From an uncultured Drancourtella sp. (lineage in GTDB: Bacteria; Bacillota; Clostridia; Lachnospirales; Lachnospiraceae), in NCBI GenBank assembly GCA_937880845.1, contig CALFLL010000075.1:1-64000 (forward strand): DNA of 64,000 nucleotides. Direction: 5' to 3'. Below the pieces are notes generated by a model. It made no database searches, was not told where the DNA came from, and saw only the letters and a program-made list of their open reading frames with translations. The position numbers and the translations under genes were made by a program. Position 1 is the stretch's first letter. Every line of letters starts with the position of its first letter. This document shows positions 1-8,205 of the stretch, one piece after another.

Positions 1-11
1 AGCTATTTTCT

Positions 12-42
12 CCACCTGCCTAGCAGGTGGTTTATTTTATTT
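12..42 (+). terminator. Rho-independent terminator of a gene left of the window
   Basis: CCACCTGC and GCAGGTGG form a perfect 8-bp stem around a CTA loop, followed by a T-rich run on the plus strand. The gene it ends lies outside the window. Together with the next hairpin it separates two convergent transcripts. Confidence 0.75.
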
Positions 43-56
43 GCCATACAATAAAC

Positions 57-88
57 AAAAATGGCGAGATCTTACTCTCGCCATTTTT
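57..88 (-). terminator. Terminator of the GNAT gene, usable from both sides
   Basis: A perfect 13-bp stem (AAAAATGGCGAGA against TCTCGCCATTTTT) with a 6-nt loop, flanked by A and T runs on both strands. Its outer pair reaches the stop codon of the minus-strand acetyltransferase gene. Confidence 0.85.
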
Positions 89-1251
89 CATACAATCTCA
101 TTTAAAAACACTTTCGACAGCGGCTCTGTACTCTCCATGATTATCTGTATTTCCTGTGGAAGGTTTTCGTATACTTTCTTTTCCCTGTCTCTTTGTGCAT
201 TGTACCCAAACAAAACGGTTACAAGATCCGATATTCGGATTTTCGAATATCCGTCTTGAATTTCCGATTTTTCTGCCAAAAGATTTTCTCCTTTTCTTCC
301 CGTAACCTTCCACACTCCGGTATTGTCCAAAAGCATGGTATCCTGTATAAAGATTGAAACGGTAAAATCTCTATTTGCCACAAACATTCCCAAAAATGTT
401 TCAAGGTGAATCGCTCTTGCCATGATGACGGGTACCTGTTTCCATTGCAAATCCGGAAAATAGCGGTTTAATACCTCTTCTTCCTTATCCGACACCGCAC
501 TTGTGGAAACAACGGAAGCCTTTTTTTCTTTCAGCCATGTAAGGATTTGCATGATCCTTTCCGGATTTTTCAAAAGAGGTTCTCTGAGTTCTCCCCGGTT
601 CCCGTCAAATGCAACGGCTGCCATTCCGGTTATATTTTCGTCTTCTTCCAGAAGCAACATACCGCCATATTCGCTTTGCTGTTCTTTCATCAGCATATGA
701 TAATACCCCTCTGTCCGAACCGTCCGTACCTGATATATATCACCTAATATCCCTTCCGCAAAATCTGCCATCGCTCTTCCATCGGATATATCCGCATATC
801 GAATCTTCACTTTCGTATTTTGGAAATCACTCAAATCATCTAACGTAATTCTGCACTGTTTTTGTTTATAGATAAATCGGAATCCATGCGGATAATAGAT
901 GTCTTCCGCAGCAGGCATTAGAAAGGTGAAAGGTTCTTTCCTTTTGTACATCTCTTTTGCTGCCGTTGTAAGAAGTTCTGTCATATATCCTTTTTTGCGA
1001 TATTCTTTTTTGGTGGCAACTGCAATGATATAATGAAGAAGGAAATTCCCTTTTTCACTCCTTACCATATATGGATTTAGCTGGAGCATGGAAACAGGCA
1101 GATTTTTGTCTTCTATCACATAAATTTCATTTTCGGCTGTTTTCCATTGATAATAATAATTTAGAAAAGAGGCATCATCTTCTGTGAAAATCTCCTCCCA
1201 CAACGGTCTTGTTATGCCGTGTTCTTCTTTTAAAAGCTTTCGTGTTCTCAT
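88..1251 (-). CDS. GNAT family N-acetyltransferase, Eis-like
   Basis: A 387-residue protein with an acetyl-CoA binding GNAT signature near residues 78-92 (IAVATKKEYRKKGYMTELL) in its N-terminal third. A second GNAT-like part and a C-terminal region follow, giving the length and layout of Eis-type acetyltransferases that acetylate amines. The substrate cannot be read from the sequence. I start it at the ATG at 1251, which lies after the ispF stop with AAGGTG upstream. A longer reading from a TTG at 1284 would overlap ispF and has no better ribosome site. It follows ispF by 14 nt, so the two are probably cotranscribed, although no functional link is evident. Confidence 0.75.
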   Translation of the reverse strand: MRTRKLLKEEHGITRPLWEEIFTEDDASFLNYYYQWKTAENEIYVIEDKNLPVSMLQLNPYMVRSEKGNFLLHYIIAVATKKEYRKKGYMTELLTTAAKEMYKRKEPFTFLMPAAEDIYYPHGFRFIYKQKQCRITLDDLSDFQNTKVKIRYADISDGRAMADFAEGILGDIYQVRTVRTEGYYHMLMKEQQSEYGGMLLLEEDENITGMAAVAFDGNRGELREPLLKNPERIMQILTWLKEKKASVVSTSAVSDKEEEVLNRYFPDLQWKQVPVIMARAIHLETFLGMFVANRDFTVSIFIQDTMLLDNTGVWKVTGRKGENLLAEKSEIQDGYSKIRISDLVTVLFGYNAQRDREKKVYENLPQEIQIIMESTEPLSKVFLNEIV

Positions 1252-1265
1252 TCTCAACTTACACC

Positions 1266-1811
1266 TTATCCCATCTGTCCACAACCTTTACAGCCTGCAC
1301 AGCCATTCTGTCCCGGCGTTACATCGTAACTTAAGTTTGTGATTTTTTCCAAACAACAGATAGCCTGGGCTGAAATCCCCTCACCGCTTCCTGTAAAGCC
1401 AAGTCCCTCTTCCGTAGTTGCTTTAACATTCACCTGATCTGTTTCAATCTGAAGCGCTTTTGCAATGTTTTCCCTCATTTCTTCGATATATGGCCTCATT
1501 TTTGGTTTCTGGGCAATGATAGTGGCGTCAATATTTTCCACAACATATAAGTGTTCATCAAGAAGATTCGATACATGTTCCAACAGTTTGATGCTTGATA
1601 TTCCTTTATATTTTTCGTCCGTATCAGGAAAATGTTTCCCAATATCTCCAAGAGCCGCAGCTCCTAAAAGTGCATCCATAATAGCGTGAAGAAGAACATC
1701 TGCATCAGAATGTCCAAGCAACCCTTTTGCATAAGGAATATCCACACCGCCTAAAACTAATTTCCTGTCTTCTACCAATTTATGGACGTCATATCCCATT
1801 CCAACTCTCAA
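1266..1811 (-). CDS. ispF: 2-C-methyl-D-erythritol 2,4-cyclodiphosphate synthase with Cys-rich tail
   Basis: IspF cyclises CDP-ME 2-phosphate in the cytosolic MEP isoprenoid pathway. The start MRVGMGYDVHKL, the metal ligands in GYDVH and GHSDADVLLHAIMDALLGA, and FPDTDEKYKG are all typical. The start codon is TTG at 1811, chosen because a strong AAAGGAGGAG lies just upstream and the family begins here. The protein has 181 residues against about 157 for the family. The extra C-terminal stretch ends in NGCAGCKGCGQMG, a CxxCxxC cluster not needed for the known fold. Active-site residues are intact, so it should be functional; what the tail does is unknown. Confidence 0.95.
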   Translation of the reverse strand: MRVGMGYDVHKLVEDRKLVLGGVDIPYAKGLLGHSDADVLLHAIMDALLGAAALGDIGKHFPDTDEKYKGISSIKLLEHVSNLLDEHLYVVENIDATIIAQKPKMRPYIEEMRENIAKALQIETDQVNVKATTEEGLGFTGSGEGISAQAICCLEKITNLSYDVTPGQNGCAGCKGCGQMG

Positions 1812-1867
1812 TTTTTTCTCCTCCTTTTCATTTCTCTTATTTTATCATATCTGTTTCAAAAAGGCAC

Positions 1868-3475
1868 TTATTTTACGCGGAACGCTTTCGGTGCATATTT
1901 GTAAACAAGAATCAATGCAGCGGTAACATAAAGGATTGTCACAATCAGTACACCCACCGTGAATGCAAGACCGCCGGTCTGTATTTTAAGACAAATAAAG
2001 CTGGCCACATAAACAGCCATGTTGATCCCTTTGAAAAACGGATTTTTCACATTCATTTCTTCGGAATACGGTTGAAACACATAATATAAAAACAAATGGT
2101 GTACAGTAAAAAACACCGATAGCATCAGCACCGCAGCACAAAACAGGATCATTTCCACGTCAAGCATACCAACTTTGCAAATCATCCTGAACAGGATCAC
2201 CGCAAGACAAAGTACTGCTCCTACTACCAAGTTATATCCTGCTATTTTTTTCAGTCTGATCTTGAAATTCGTAAGAATTACTTCCGGAGTCCGGTAAAAT
2301 CCAAATTTCAGCATACTTTTATCACAATTATAGAACATTGCCTTACATGCTTTGTCCGCTACTGTAATGACATACATGATGAAAACAAGAATCGGAAGTC
2401 CTTCCGTGATTTTTGCACAGATGTCATACGCAATCTGCTGATTTTGAATATATACGATAATACCTACCGACAGAAGAATCCCGATAAAAATCAGCCTGTA
2501 GTAGATTGGTCTTAGCAATTGTCTTCGATGCCTCAGAAAAAAAAGTTTGTTAAAATACTCATAGCCTTCCAGTTTTTCAAGTCCATGTGCTGCTCCTTCT
2601 TTCAAATCTTTTTCTTTTACTCCTACTTCGCTTCCGATCTGTGTTTCCTTTGCATCTTTGATCATTTCAGACGCAATCCACTTTGCTTCTACCGTCCGAT
2701 GTAATTTTTGTCCGTATCCGCCGTATCCTTTCAAAACATAAAAAGCACATGCAGACCCTAAGACTACGATTACGGAAAATACTGCAGGATGAAGCAAAAA
2801 TCCTGCCGTGATAACAGGAATTCTCAAAAACAGTGATCCATATGCTGCCAGAAGTCCTACTATGATCAACATCCATGCCCATCCGTTATTTCTGCATAAA
2901 ACCACTCCTTTTTTGTCAAAAAACCAAAGATTGAAAGCTTCTCCCATGGCTCGTGTCATCACCATAACCACCCAGAAACCAAATCCTTCAAGAAATGTCC
3001 CTCCGCTAAAATGGAACAGTGCCAGAAGGCAGAAAAAGTACCACAGAAAGAACCATCCATATGTCCATAAAAAATATGTTTTTGTATACAGTTCCGCATC
3101 CATCTTCATAAAGTTGATGCAGACATGTTTTTCCCGCGTCACTTTAAAAACAATACTTTCCTGCAAGGAACCTGAAATACAGGTTAAAAAAAACAGGATA
3201 GTTATGATATAATCACCCCTCTGTTCTATCGGTGTATCGAAAAGTGTAAGAGGAAAAACAACAAAAAACAGTAAATATAATATGATTCCAAAAATACTCC
3301 TGGTCTGTTCTGTGATCAGTGAAAATACAGTCAAAATCTGCTTTAATTCTCGGTTCCCGTAAACACTGTCCGGAATTCTTTTTCCTATCACCCAGATACG
3401 CTTTAAATAATATAGAAATACATTAACACTCATGGATGAGCGCACCATTGTAAGTTGTTTTAATGTTCTAATCAT
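1868..3475 (-). CDS. ABC transporter permease, large multi-TM protein
   Basis: A polytopic membrane protein of about 535 residues, rich in aromatic hydrophobic helices: two clusters near the N-terminus, then a soluble loop (EMIKDAKETQIGSEVGVKEKDLKEGAAHG), then a second membrane half. It resembles permeases of ABC-2-like exporters. It partners the ATPase encoded immediately upstream, whose end it overlaps. I prefer the ATG at 3475 because GAGGAAACAG gives it a ribosome site inside the upstream gene; an ATG at 3487 is the alternative. The substrate is not recognisable. Confidence 0.75.
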   Translation of the reverse strand: MIRTLKQLTMVRSSMSVNVFLYYLKRIWVIGKRIPDSVYGNRELKQILTVFSLITEQTRSIFGIILYLLFFVVFPLTLFDTPIEQRGDYIITILFFLTCISGSLQESIVFKVTREKHVCINFMKMDAELYTKTYFLWTYGWFFLWYFFCLLALFHFSGGTFLEGFGFWVVMVMTRAMGEAFNLWFFDKKGVVLCRNNGWAWMLIIVGLLAAYGSLFLRIPVITAGFLLHPAVFSVIVVLGSACAFYVLKGYGGYGQKLHRTVEAKWIASEMIKDAKETQIGSEVGVKEKDLKEGAAHGLEKLEGYEYFNKLFFLRHRRQLLRPIYYRLIFIGILLSVGIIVYIQNQQIAYDICAKITEGLPILVFIMYVITVADKACKAMFYNCDKSMLKFGFYRTPEVILTNFKIRLKKIAGYNLVVGAVLCLAVILFRMICKVGMLDVEMILFCAAVLMLSVFFTVHHLFLYYVFQPYSEEMNVKNPFFKGINMAVYVASFICLKIQTGGLAFTVGVLIVTILYVTAALILVYKYAPKAFRVK

Positions 3476-4181
3476 CTGTTTCCTCATCTTTCAATAATTC
3501 GATAATCTGTTCCTCAAAATCTTTTCTCTTAGGCATCTCATGATTAATCTGGTTTAGTCTTCCTTCAGTCAACACGACGATTTCATCGCATAAGTCAGTC
3601 GCAAGTTGCAGGATATGTGTAGAAAAAATGATAATGTGATCTTTTTTCATGCTTTTTAACAGCTGTTTCATTTCCAATGCCACTACAACATCAAACGATG
3701 TAAGCGGTTCATCCAACAAAATAACCGGAGGTTTTGCTATCATAAAACAAATCATCTGAAGTTTATTCTTCATTCCATGAGAATATCCTTTGATCAGACG
3801 TTTCCGGTCTTCCGGAGCAATCTGTATCAAATCAAAGTACTGTTCCATCGTTGTCCCCGGTTGCAGTTTTTCCTTATTGATATCCATGAAAAATTTTACA
3901 AATTCTTCTCCTGTTAAAAAATCAGGCAGAACCGGCACAGAAAGCACATAACCGATTTCATCCGGAAGAAGAGTATGCACCTCTTCTCCATCCATACAGA
4001 TCATCGCTTTTCCTCCATCCGGCTGAATTTCGTCACTCAGGCAGTTGAACAAGGTCGTTTTTCCGGCACCGTTTCTTCCCAACAGTCCATAAATTTTTCC
4101 TTTTTCAAATGTAAAGGAACAATCTTTTAATACCGTCTTATTCCCAAATGATTTTTCTATCTTTTCCAGTTTTAATTCCAT
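3468..4181 (-). CDS. ABC transporter ATP-binding protein
   Basis: A 237-residue nucleotide-binding protein with Walker A GLLGRNGAGKTTLFN (about residues 33-47), a signature-like KGYSHGMKNKL, Walker B VILLDEPLTSFD and the H-loop IIIFSTHILQ. The signature reads YSHGM rather than LSGGQ, as in many ABC-2 type exporters. It probably energises the overlapping downstream permease. A promoter lies about 30 bp upstream and GAGGGAAAAG precedes the ATG. The exported substrate is unknown. Confidence 0.85.
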   Translation of the reverse strand: MELKLEKIEKSFGNKTVLKDCSFTFEKGKIYGLLGRNGAGKTTLFNCLSDEIQPDGGKAMICMDGEEVHTLLPDEIGYVLSVPVLPDFLTGEEFVKFFMDINKEKLQPGTTMEQYFDLIQIAPEDRKRLIKGYSHGMKNKLQMICFMIAKPPVILLDEPLTSFDVVVALEMKQLLKSMKKDHIIIFSTHILQLATDLCDEIVVLTEGRLNQINHEMPKRKDFEEQIIELLKDEETDD

Positions 4182-4210
4182 ACTTTTCCCTCTTTTCTGA
4201 TTTTATACAG

Positions 4211-4239
4211 ATTATACAGGAATATTTTTTCAAATTCAA
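4211..4239 (-). promoter_or_regulatory. Promoter of the ABC transporter pair
   Basis: On the minus strand TTGAAT is followed after 17 bp by TATAAT with an extended TG in front. It is placed to start transcription shortly before the ATPase gene. Confidence 0.6.
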
Positions 4240-4261
4240 TGATCCAAACAGTTTTTTTATA

Positions 4262-4291
4262 ACAAAAAAACAGGAAGCTTTCTGCTTCCTG
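4262..4291 (-). terminator. Terminator of the tRNA cluster
   Basis: CAGGAAGC pairs with GCTTCCTG around a 5-nt loop; seven T follow on the minus strand. It lies directly downstream of the last tRNA. Confidence 0.85.
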
Positions 4292-4299
4292 CCTGTGAG

Positions 4300-4373
4300 T
4301 AGCGGGAACTGGATTCGAACCAGCGACACTACGGGTATGAACCGTATGCTCTAGCCAACTGAGCTATCCCGCC
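4300..4373 (-). tRNA. tRNA-Met (CAT), copy 2 in transcription order
   Basis: A complete cloverleaf: acceptor GGCGGGA against TCCCGCT, D arm, anticodon stem TACGG/CCGTA with loop TTCATAC (anticodon CAT), and T arm with GGTTCGAATCC. Pair 1-72 is a G-U wobble and CCA is not encoded. The anticodon arm resembles Firmicutes elongator tRNA-Met rather than initiator tRNA, although CAT could also be a lysidine-modified Ile2. Confidence 0.93.
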
Positions 4374-4401
4374 ATATTATGTTTAGTAACTTCTTACTAA
4401 A

Positions 4402-4474
4402 TGGGACCAATAGGGCTCGAACCTATGACCCTCTGCTTGTAAGGCAGATGCTCTCCCAGCTGAGCTATGATCCC
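4402..4474 (-). tRNA. tRNA-Val (TAC), copy 2 in transcription order
   Basis: A complete 73-nt cloverleaf with acceptor GGGATCA/TGGTCCC, anticodon stem CTGCC/AGCAG region and loop TTACAAG (anticodon TAC, valine), and T loop GGTTCGAGCC. CCA is not encoded. Confidence 0.94.
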
Positions 4475-4481
4475 ATATAAA

Positions 4482-4555
4482 TAGCGGGAACTGGATTCGA
4501 ACCAGCGACACTACGGGTATGAACCGTATGCTCTAGCCAACTGAGCTATCCCGCC
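4482..4555 (-). tRNA. tRNA-Met (CAT), copy 1 in transcription order
   Basis: Identical to the tRNA at 4300-4373 and displaced by exactly 182 bp: anticodon loop TTCATAC and the same G-U closing pair in the acceptor stem. Confidence 0.93.
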
Positions 4556-4583
4556 ATATTATGTTTAGTAACTTCTTACTAAA

Positions 4584-4656
4584 TGGGACCAATAGGGCTC
4601 GAACCTATGACCCTCTGCTTGTAAGGCAGATGCTCTCCCAGCTGAGCTATGATCCC
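4584..4656 (-). tRNA. tRNA-Val (TAC), copy 1 in transcription order
   Basis: Identical to the tRNA-Val at 4402-4474 and displaced by 182 bp. It is the first gene of the cluster, 34 nt from a strong promoter -10 element. Confidence 0.94.
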
Positions 4657-4689
4657 GTATCTTTTGCATCATCCGCAATCGACTCATTT

Positions 4690-4719
4690 ATTATACTATC
4701 ATCATACGGCAAATGTCAA
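4690..4719 (-). promoter_or_regulatory. Strong promoter of the tRNA cluster
   Basis: Consensus TTGACA (4714-4719) and TATAAT (4690-4695) are separated by 18 bp on the minus strand, immediately downstream of the gdhA terminator. The tRNAs therefore form their own transcription unit. Confidence 0.85.
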
Positions 4720-4728
4720 CACTTTTTT

Positions 4729-4768
4729 TAATTTTTTTGCGGTTTGATTTTTTCAAACCAAACCGCAA
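4729..4768 (-). terminator. Terminator of gdhA
   Basis: A perfect 10-bp stem TTGCGGTTTG/CAAACCGCAA with a 12-nt A/T-rich loop. A run of T follows on the minus strand, 15 nt after the gdhA stop. Confidence 0.88.
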
Positions 4769-4782
4769 TGTTTTTATCTGTT

Positions 4783-6117
4783 TTATACGATTCCTTGTGC
4801 TTCCATTGCTGCCACTACCTTTTCAAATCCTGCAATATTGGCACCGACAACGTAGTTCCCTTCAAAGCCATATTTCTTTGCTGCTTCTGCTGCATTATGA
4901 CAAATATTTACCATGATGTCTTTTAACTTTCCGTCCACTTCTTCGAATGTCCAGCTTAAACGTTCACTGTTCTGTGACATTTCAAGTGCTGATGTTGCAA
5001 CACCTCCTGCATTTGACGCTTTACCCGGTGCAAAGAGAACGCCGTTTTTCTGTAAGTATTCTGTCGCTTCCATTGTTGTTGGCATATTGGCACCTTCTGC
5101 AACGGCCATACATCCATTCGCTACAAGCTGTTTTGCATCTTCCAAGTGAAGTTCGTTCTGTGTCGCACACGGAAGAGCAATATCACATTTTACAGACCAT
5201 ACACCCTTCCCTTCGTGGTACTGAGCATTTGGACGATAGTTTGTATATTCTGTCAACCTTGCACGTTTTACTTCTTTGATCTCTTTGATGGCATCCAGAT
5301 CGATTCCTTCTTCATCATAAATCCATCCTGTGGAATCGCTCATTGTAACAACCTTGGCACCCATCTCCATCGCTTTTTCTGCTGCATAGATGGCTACATT
5401 GCCCGCTCCGGAAATTGCAATGACTTTTCCTTTCATTTCTTTTCCTGCAAGTTTCAACATTTCCTCTGTGAAATATAATAATCCGTATCCTGTCGCTTCT
5501 GTTCTTGCCAAAGATCCTCCATATGTCAGGCCTTTTCCTGTAAGGACTCCTTCGAATACGCCTCTGATCCTCTTATATTGTCCGAACATATAACCGATTT
5601 CTCTTGCACCTGTCCCGATATCTCCTGCCGGTACGTCTGTATCAGCTCCTACATATTTGCATAATTCTGTCATGAAACTCTGACAAAATGCCATAACTTC
5701 TCTGTCTGATTTTCCTTTCGGATCAAAATCGGATCCGCCTTTTCCTCCACCGATCGGAAGACCTGTCAGTGAATTTTTGAAAACCTGTTCAAATCCGAGG
5801 AACTTAATGATTCCGAGATTAACAGACGGATGAAGACGCAGTCCTCCTTTATATGGTCCGATGGCACCATTGAACTGTACACGGTATGCTTTGTTTACAT
5901 GAACTTGTCCGTTATCGTCTACCCACGGCACACGGAAAATCAACTGTCGTTCCGGTTCTGTCAATCGCTCCAGAAGTGCTTCTTTTCTGTACTTCTCTTC
6001 ATTTGCTTCGATTACAACTCGCAAAGATTCCAATACTTCTTTTACTGCCTGATGGAATTCCGGTTCACCCGGGTTCTTTTTTACTACTAAATCAATGACT
6101 TCATCTACATATGACAT
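4783..6117 (-). CDS. gdhA: NADP-type glutamate dehydrogenase
   Basis: A 444-residue hexameric-type glutamate dehydrogenase that reductively aminates 2-oxoglutarate with ammonia, the main ammonium entry point in many gut Clostridia. Visible landmarks are the substrate-binding GPYKGGLRLHPSV, the catalytic lysine in LPIGGGKGGSDFDPKGKSD, and the Rossmann motif AISGAGNVAIYAAEKA near residue 235. Length matches the bacterial NADP(H) class; coenzyme preference is inferred from that. AGGAGG sits 8 nt before the ATG, with a near-consensus promoter upstream and a terminator downstream, so it is probably a single-gene unit. Confidence 0.97.
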   Translation of the reverse strand: MSYVDEVIDLVVKKNPGEPEFHQAVKEVLESLRVVIEANEEKYRKEALLERLTEPERQLIFRVPWVDDNGQVHVNKAYRVQFNGAIGPYKGGLRLHPSVNLGIIKFLGFEQVFKNSLTGLPIGGGKGGSDFDPKGKSDREVMAFCQSFMTELCKYVGADTDVPAGDIGTGAREIGYMFGQYKRIRGVFEGVLTGKGLTYGGSLARTEATGYGLLYFTEEMLKLAGKEMKGKVIAISGAGNVAIYAAEKAMEMGAKVVTMSDSTGWIYDEEGIDLDAIKEIKEVKRARLTEYTNYRPNAQYHEGKGVWSVKCDIALPCATQNELHLEDAKQLVANGCMAVAEGANMPTTMEATEYLQKNGVLFAPGKASNAGGVATSALEMSQNSERLSWTFEEVDGKLKDIMVNICHNAAEAAKKYGFEGNYVVGANIAGFEKVVAAMEAQGIV

Positions 6118-6170
6118 GATCTTTTCCTCCTATACGCTGCACGAATTCGGTTTTGCTTTTACTCTTTAAC

Positions 6171-6199
6171 ACTGTAAAGCTTTTTTATGACAATGTCAA
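6171..6199 (-). promoter_or_regulatory. Promoter of gdhA
   Basis: TTGACA (6194-6199), 17 bp, TACAGT (6171-6176) on the minus strand. It lies between the end of the MATE gene and gdhA. I see no terminator after the MATE gene, so some read-through into gdhA is possible. Confidence 0.75.
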
Positions 6200-6209
6200 G
6201 ATTTTTTCT

Positions 6210-7613
6210 TTATTCCTGTACTTCTTTCTTGTTTTTTTCCATCAGCTTCATATGAGCAAATTCTTTTCTCACAAACAGAATTGCCAGCAACGCCGCAATA
6301 AAATCGGCGATGGGTGCGGAATACATGACCCCGTCAATCCCCATAAATATCGGTAAAATCAAAATAAGCGGAAGCAGGAAAATAATCTGTCTTGTTAAGG
6401 ATAAAAATACTCCTTTTACCGCTTTTCCGATGGAAGTAAAGAAGTTTGCCGTAATCGGCTGAATTCCATTGATAAAAGTAAAAAATAAGAAAATACGGAA
6501 ATAATTCTCTGCGAATCGAAAATATTCCTCGGATCCGCTTCCAAAAAATCCGATGATCTGCCGCGGAAATATCTGAAAACATAAAAATGATACCGTGGAT
6601 ATGGTAATTGCAGCAGTCAAAGCCTTCTTATATGTTTCCTTCACTCTCTTAAAATTTGCTGCCCCGTAATTAAAGCTGATAATCGGCTGCATACCTTGAG
6701 AAATTCCGATCACAATCGCAAAAAATATCATATTTACCTTTGCAATGATTCCTGCACAGGCAAGAGGTATTTCGCTTCCGTAAGAAGAGCTGGCACCGTA
6801 ATAAGTCAAAGTATTGTTCATCACGATTTGAACCACCATCATGGCAAGCTGATTACAAAACGGAGAAATTCCAAGAGATAGTATCGCCAAACAGTATTTT
6901 TTGGACGGAATCAGCGATTTCCACCGAATTTTCATAGTCTTAAAATGAAGCAGATAACATATAACAAGAATTGCCGATATAACCTGCCCTGCCACAGTTG
7001 CGAGTGCAGCCCCTGCCATTCCCATATGAAAAACAAAAATAAACAATGGATCCAATATAGTATTAATAATGGCTCCAATCAAAGTACAAATCATAGAAAA
7101 TTTCGGACTTCCGTCCGCCCGTATCAGATTACTTCCGCCTGTTGTCAAAATCAAAAACGGAAATCCGAACGAAGTAATTCCGGTATACGTCAGAGAATAG
7201 TCAAGAATCTGATCCGTTGCTCCAAACAGTTTCATAAGCGGGTTTAAAAAAATCCGTACGACTACACACAAAATCACTCCAAGAAGAACAGCCATTCCGA
7301 TGGCTGCTCCTGCAAACCGTTCTGCTTTTTCCTTTTCTTTTCGTCCAAGACACAGATTAAAATTTGCTGCCCCTCCGACTCCGCATAAAAGTGATAGTGC
7401 AGTGCACGTTATGGTAAGAGGAAATGCAACATTTGTCGCCGCATTTCCAAGCATTCCTACACTTCTTCCGATAAAAAACTGATCTACCATGTTATAAAGT
7501 GCACTTACCATCATAGCAATGATACTTGGCACTGCAAATCTTGTAAGGATTTTTCCGATGGGCTCTACACCAAGTGGGTTTTCGTTTTTTATGTTTTCAT
7601 TTGTTTTTGTCAT
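6210..7613 (-). CDS. MATE family multidrug efflux transporter
   Basis: A 467-residue inner-membrane antiporter with about 12 hydrophobic segments in two homologous halves. The N-terminal PIGKILTRFAVPSIIAMMVSALYNMVDQFFIGRSVG is typical of MATE proteins, and PKFSMICTLIGAIINTILDPLFI is the matching element of helices 5-6. It would expel cationic drugs or metabolites using Na+ or H+. It begins 4 nt after the stop of the MarR regulator gene, with AGGGAAA as ribosome site. The layout suggests drug-inducible efflux under MarR control. Confidence 0.9.
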   Translation of the reverse strand: MTKTNENIKNENPLGVEPIGKILTRFAVPSIIAMMVSALYNMVDQFFIGRSVGMLGNAATNVAFPLTITCTALSLLCGVGGAANFNLCLGRKEKEKAERFAGAAIGMAVLLGVILCVVVRIFLNPLMKLFGATDQILDYSLTYTGITSFGFPFLILTTGGSNLIRADGSPKFSMICTLIGAIINTILDPLFIFVFHMGMAGAALATVAGQVISAILVICYLLHFKTMKIRWKSLIPSKKYCLAILSLGISPFCNQLAMMVVQIVMNNTLTYYGASSSYGSEIPLACAGIIAKVNMIFFAIVIGISQGMQPIISFNYGAANFKRVKETYKKALTAAITISTVSFLCFQIFPRQIIGFFGSGSEEYFRFAENYFRIFLFFTFINGIQPITANFFTSIGKAVKGVFLSLTRQIIFLLPLILILPIFMGIDGVMYSAPIADFIAALLAILFVRKEFAHMKLMEKNKKEVQE

Positions 7614-7617
7614 TTAA

Positions 7618-8064
7618 TTATTTCCCTTCTGTTTTTAATTCTTCCAATTTTTTAGCGGCAACTTCTGACATATTTTTTAATTGTTCTGCCAGTTTATCTG
7701 CGTCCACATTACTTTCCTTTGCAAGATCCCCCCACCATCCGATTAATTTTTCTTTTAACTCCCTATAAAGTACTTTTCCTGTATCTGAAAGGGAAATTTC
7801 ATATGTTTTTGCGTCATCCGGACGTCTTTCTCTTATGATATATCCACTCTGTAAAAGCTTTCTCATTTCCCGTGTTGCCATAGCCTCATCCATTGACATC
7901 GCATCACACATTTCTCTTTGGCTGCAATTCGGATTCGCTCCGATATACATTACGAAAAAATAGCTGGCATATCCGATTCCGTATTGTTTTACCAAATCAG
8001 ACAAATATTTCTGGGCCTGACGTCCCAAAATCGAAATATATTTTCCTATACTACTGGTCGGCAT
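7618..8064 (-). CDS. MarR family transcriptional regulator
   Basis: A 148-residue winged-helix repressor. The recognition region NPNCSQREMCDAMSMDEAMATREMRKLLQSGYIIRERRPDDAKTY-like stretch contains the MarR helix-turn-helix and the D-D-A-K wing (RRPDDAKTYEI). It is first in an operon with the MATE exporter and most likely represses it together with itself. An inverted repeat lies between its promoter and start. TAAAGGAGGAAGG provides the ribosome site. The inducing ligand is unknown. Confidence 0.9.
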   Translation of the reverse strand: MPTSSIGKYISILGRQAQKYLSDLVKQYGIGYASYFFVMYIGANPNCSQREMCDAMSMDEAMATREMRKLLQSGYIIRERRPDDAKTYEISLSDTGKVLYRELKEKLIGWWGDLAKESNVDADKLAEQLKNMSEVAAKKLEELKTEGK

Positions 8065-8083
8065 GACCTTCCTCCTTTATCTA

Positions 8084-8102
8084 TTTGATTTAAAAATTCA
8101 AA
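8084..8102. promoter_or_regulatory. Putative MarR operator
   Basis: TTTGA and TCAAA flank a 9-bp A/T core, an inverted repeat just downstream of the MarR-MATE -10 element. Position and symmetry fit autorepression by the MarR protein. This is inference; A/T-rich dyads also occur by chance. Confidence 0.45.
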
Positions 8103-8106
8103 AGAA

Positions 8107-8135
8107 ATTATAATACCCTTTTCTTGACCTGTCAA
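8107..8135 (-). promoter_or_regulatory. Consensus promoter of the MarR-MATE operon
   Basis: TTGACA (8130-8135), a 17-bp spacer and TATAAT (8107-8112) on the minus strand: a perfect sigma-A promoter. Confidence 0.88.
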
Positions 8136-8160
8136 TTATATGTTTGGAATTTATCCACAG

Positions 8161-8196
8161 AAAAACAGAGGCAGAATCGACTCTGCCTCTGTTTTT
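8161..8196 (-). terminator. Terminator of purL
   Basis: A perfect 15-bp hairpin AAAAACAGAGGCAGA/TCTGCCTCTGTTTTT with a 6-nt loop, ending in T5 on the minus strand and located 10 nt after the purL stop. Confidence 0.92.
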
Positions 8197-8205
8197 CATT
8201 GTCTT

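Larger units (their letters stand above)
4300..4656 (-). repeat. Tandem 182-bp duplication carrying tRNA-Met and tRNA-Val
   Basis: Two head-to-tail copies of a Val-spacer-Met unit. The intergenic spacer is duplicated too, including an 8-bp hairpin (TTTAGTAA/TTACTAAA, loop 4 nt) between Val and Met. I see no difference between the copies within the tRNAs, pointing to a recent duplication or ongoing gene conversion. Confidence 0.93.

Noticed and set aside
4913..5478. Plus-strand open frames opposite gdhA
   Set aside because: All mirror the conserved gdhA coding sequence and show no domain of their own.
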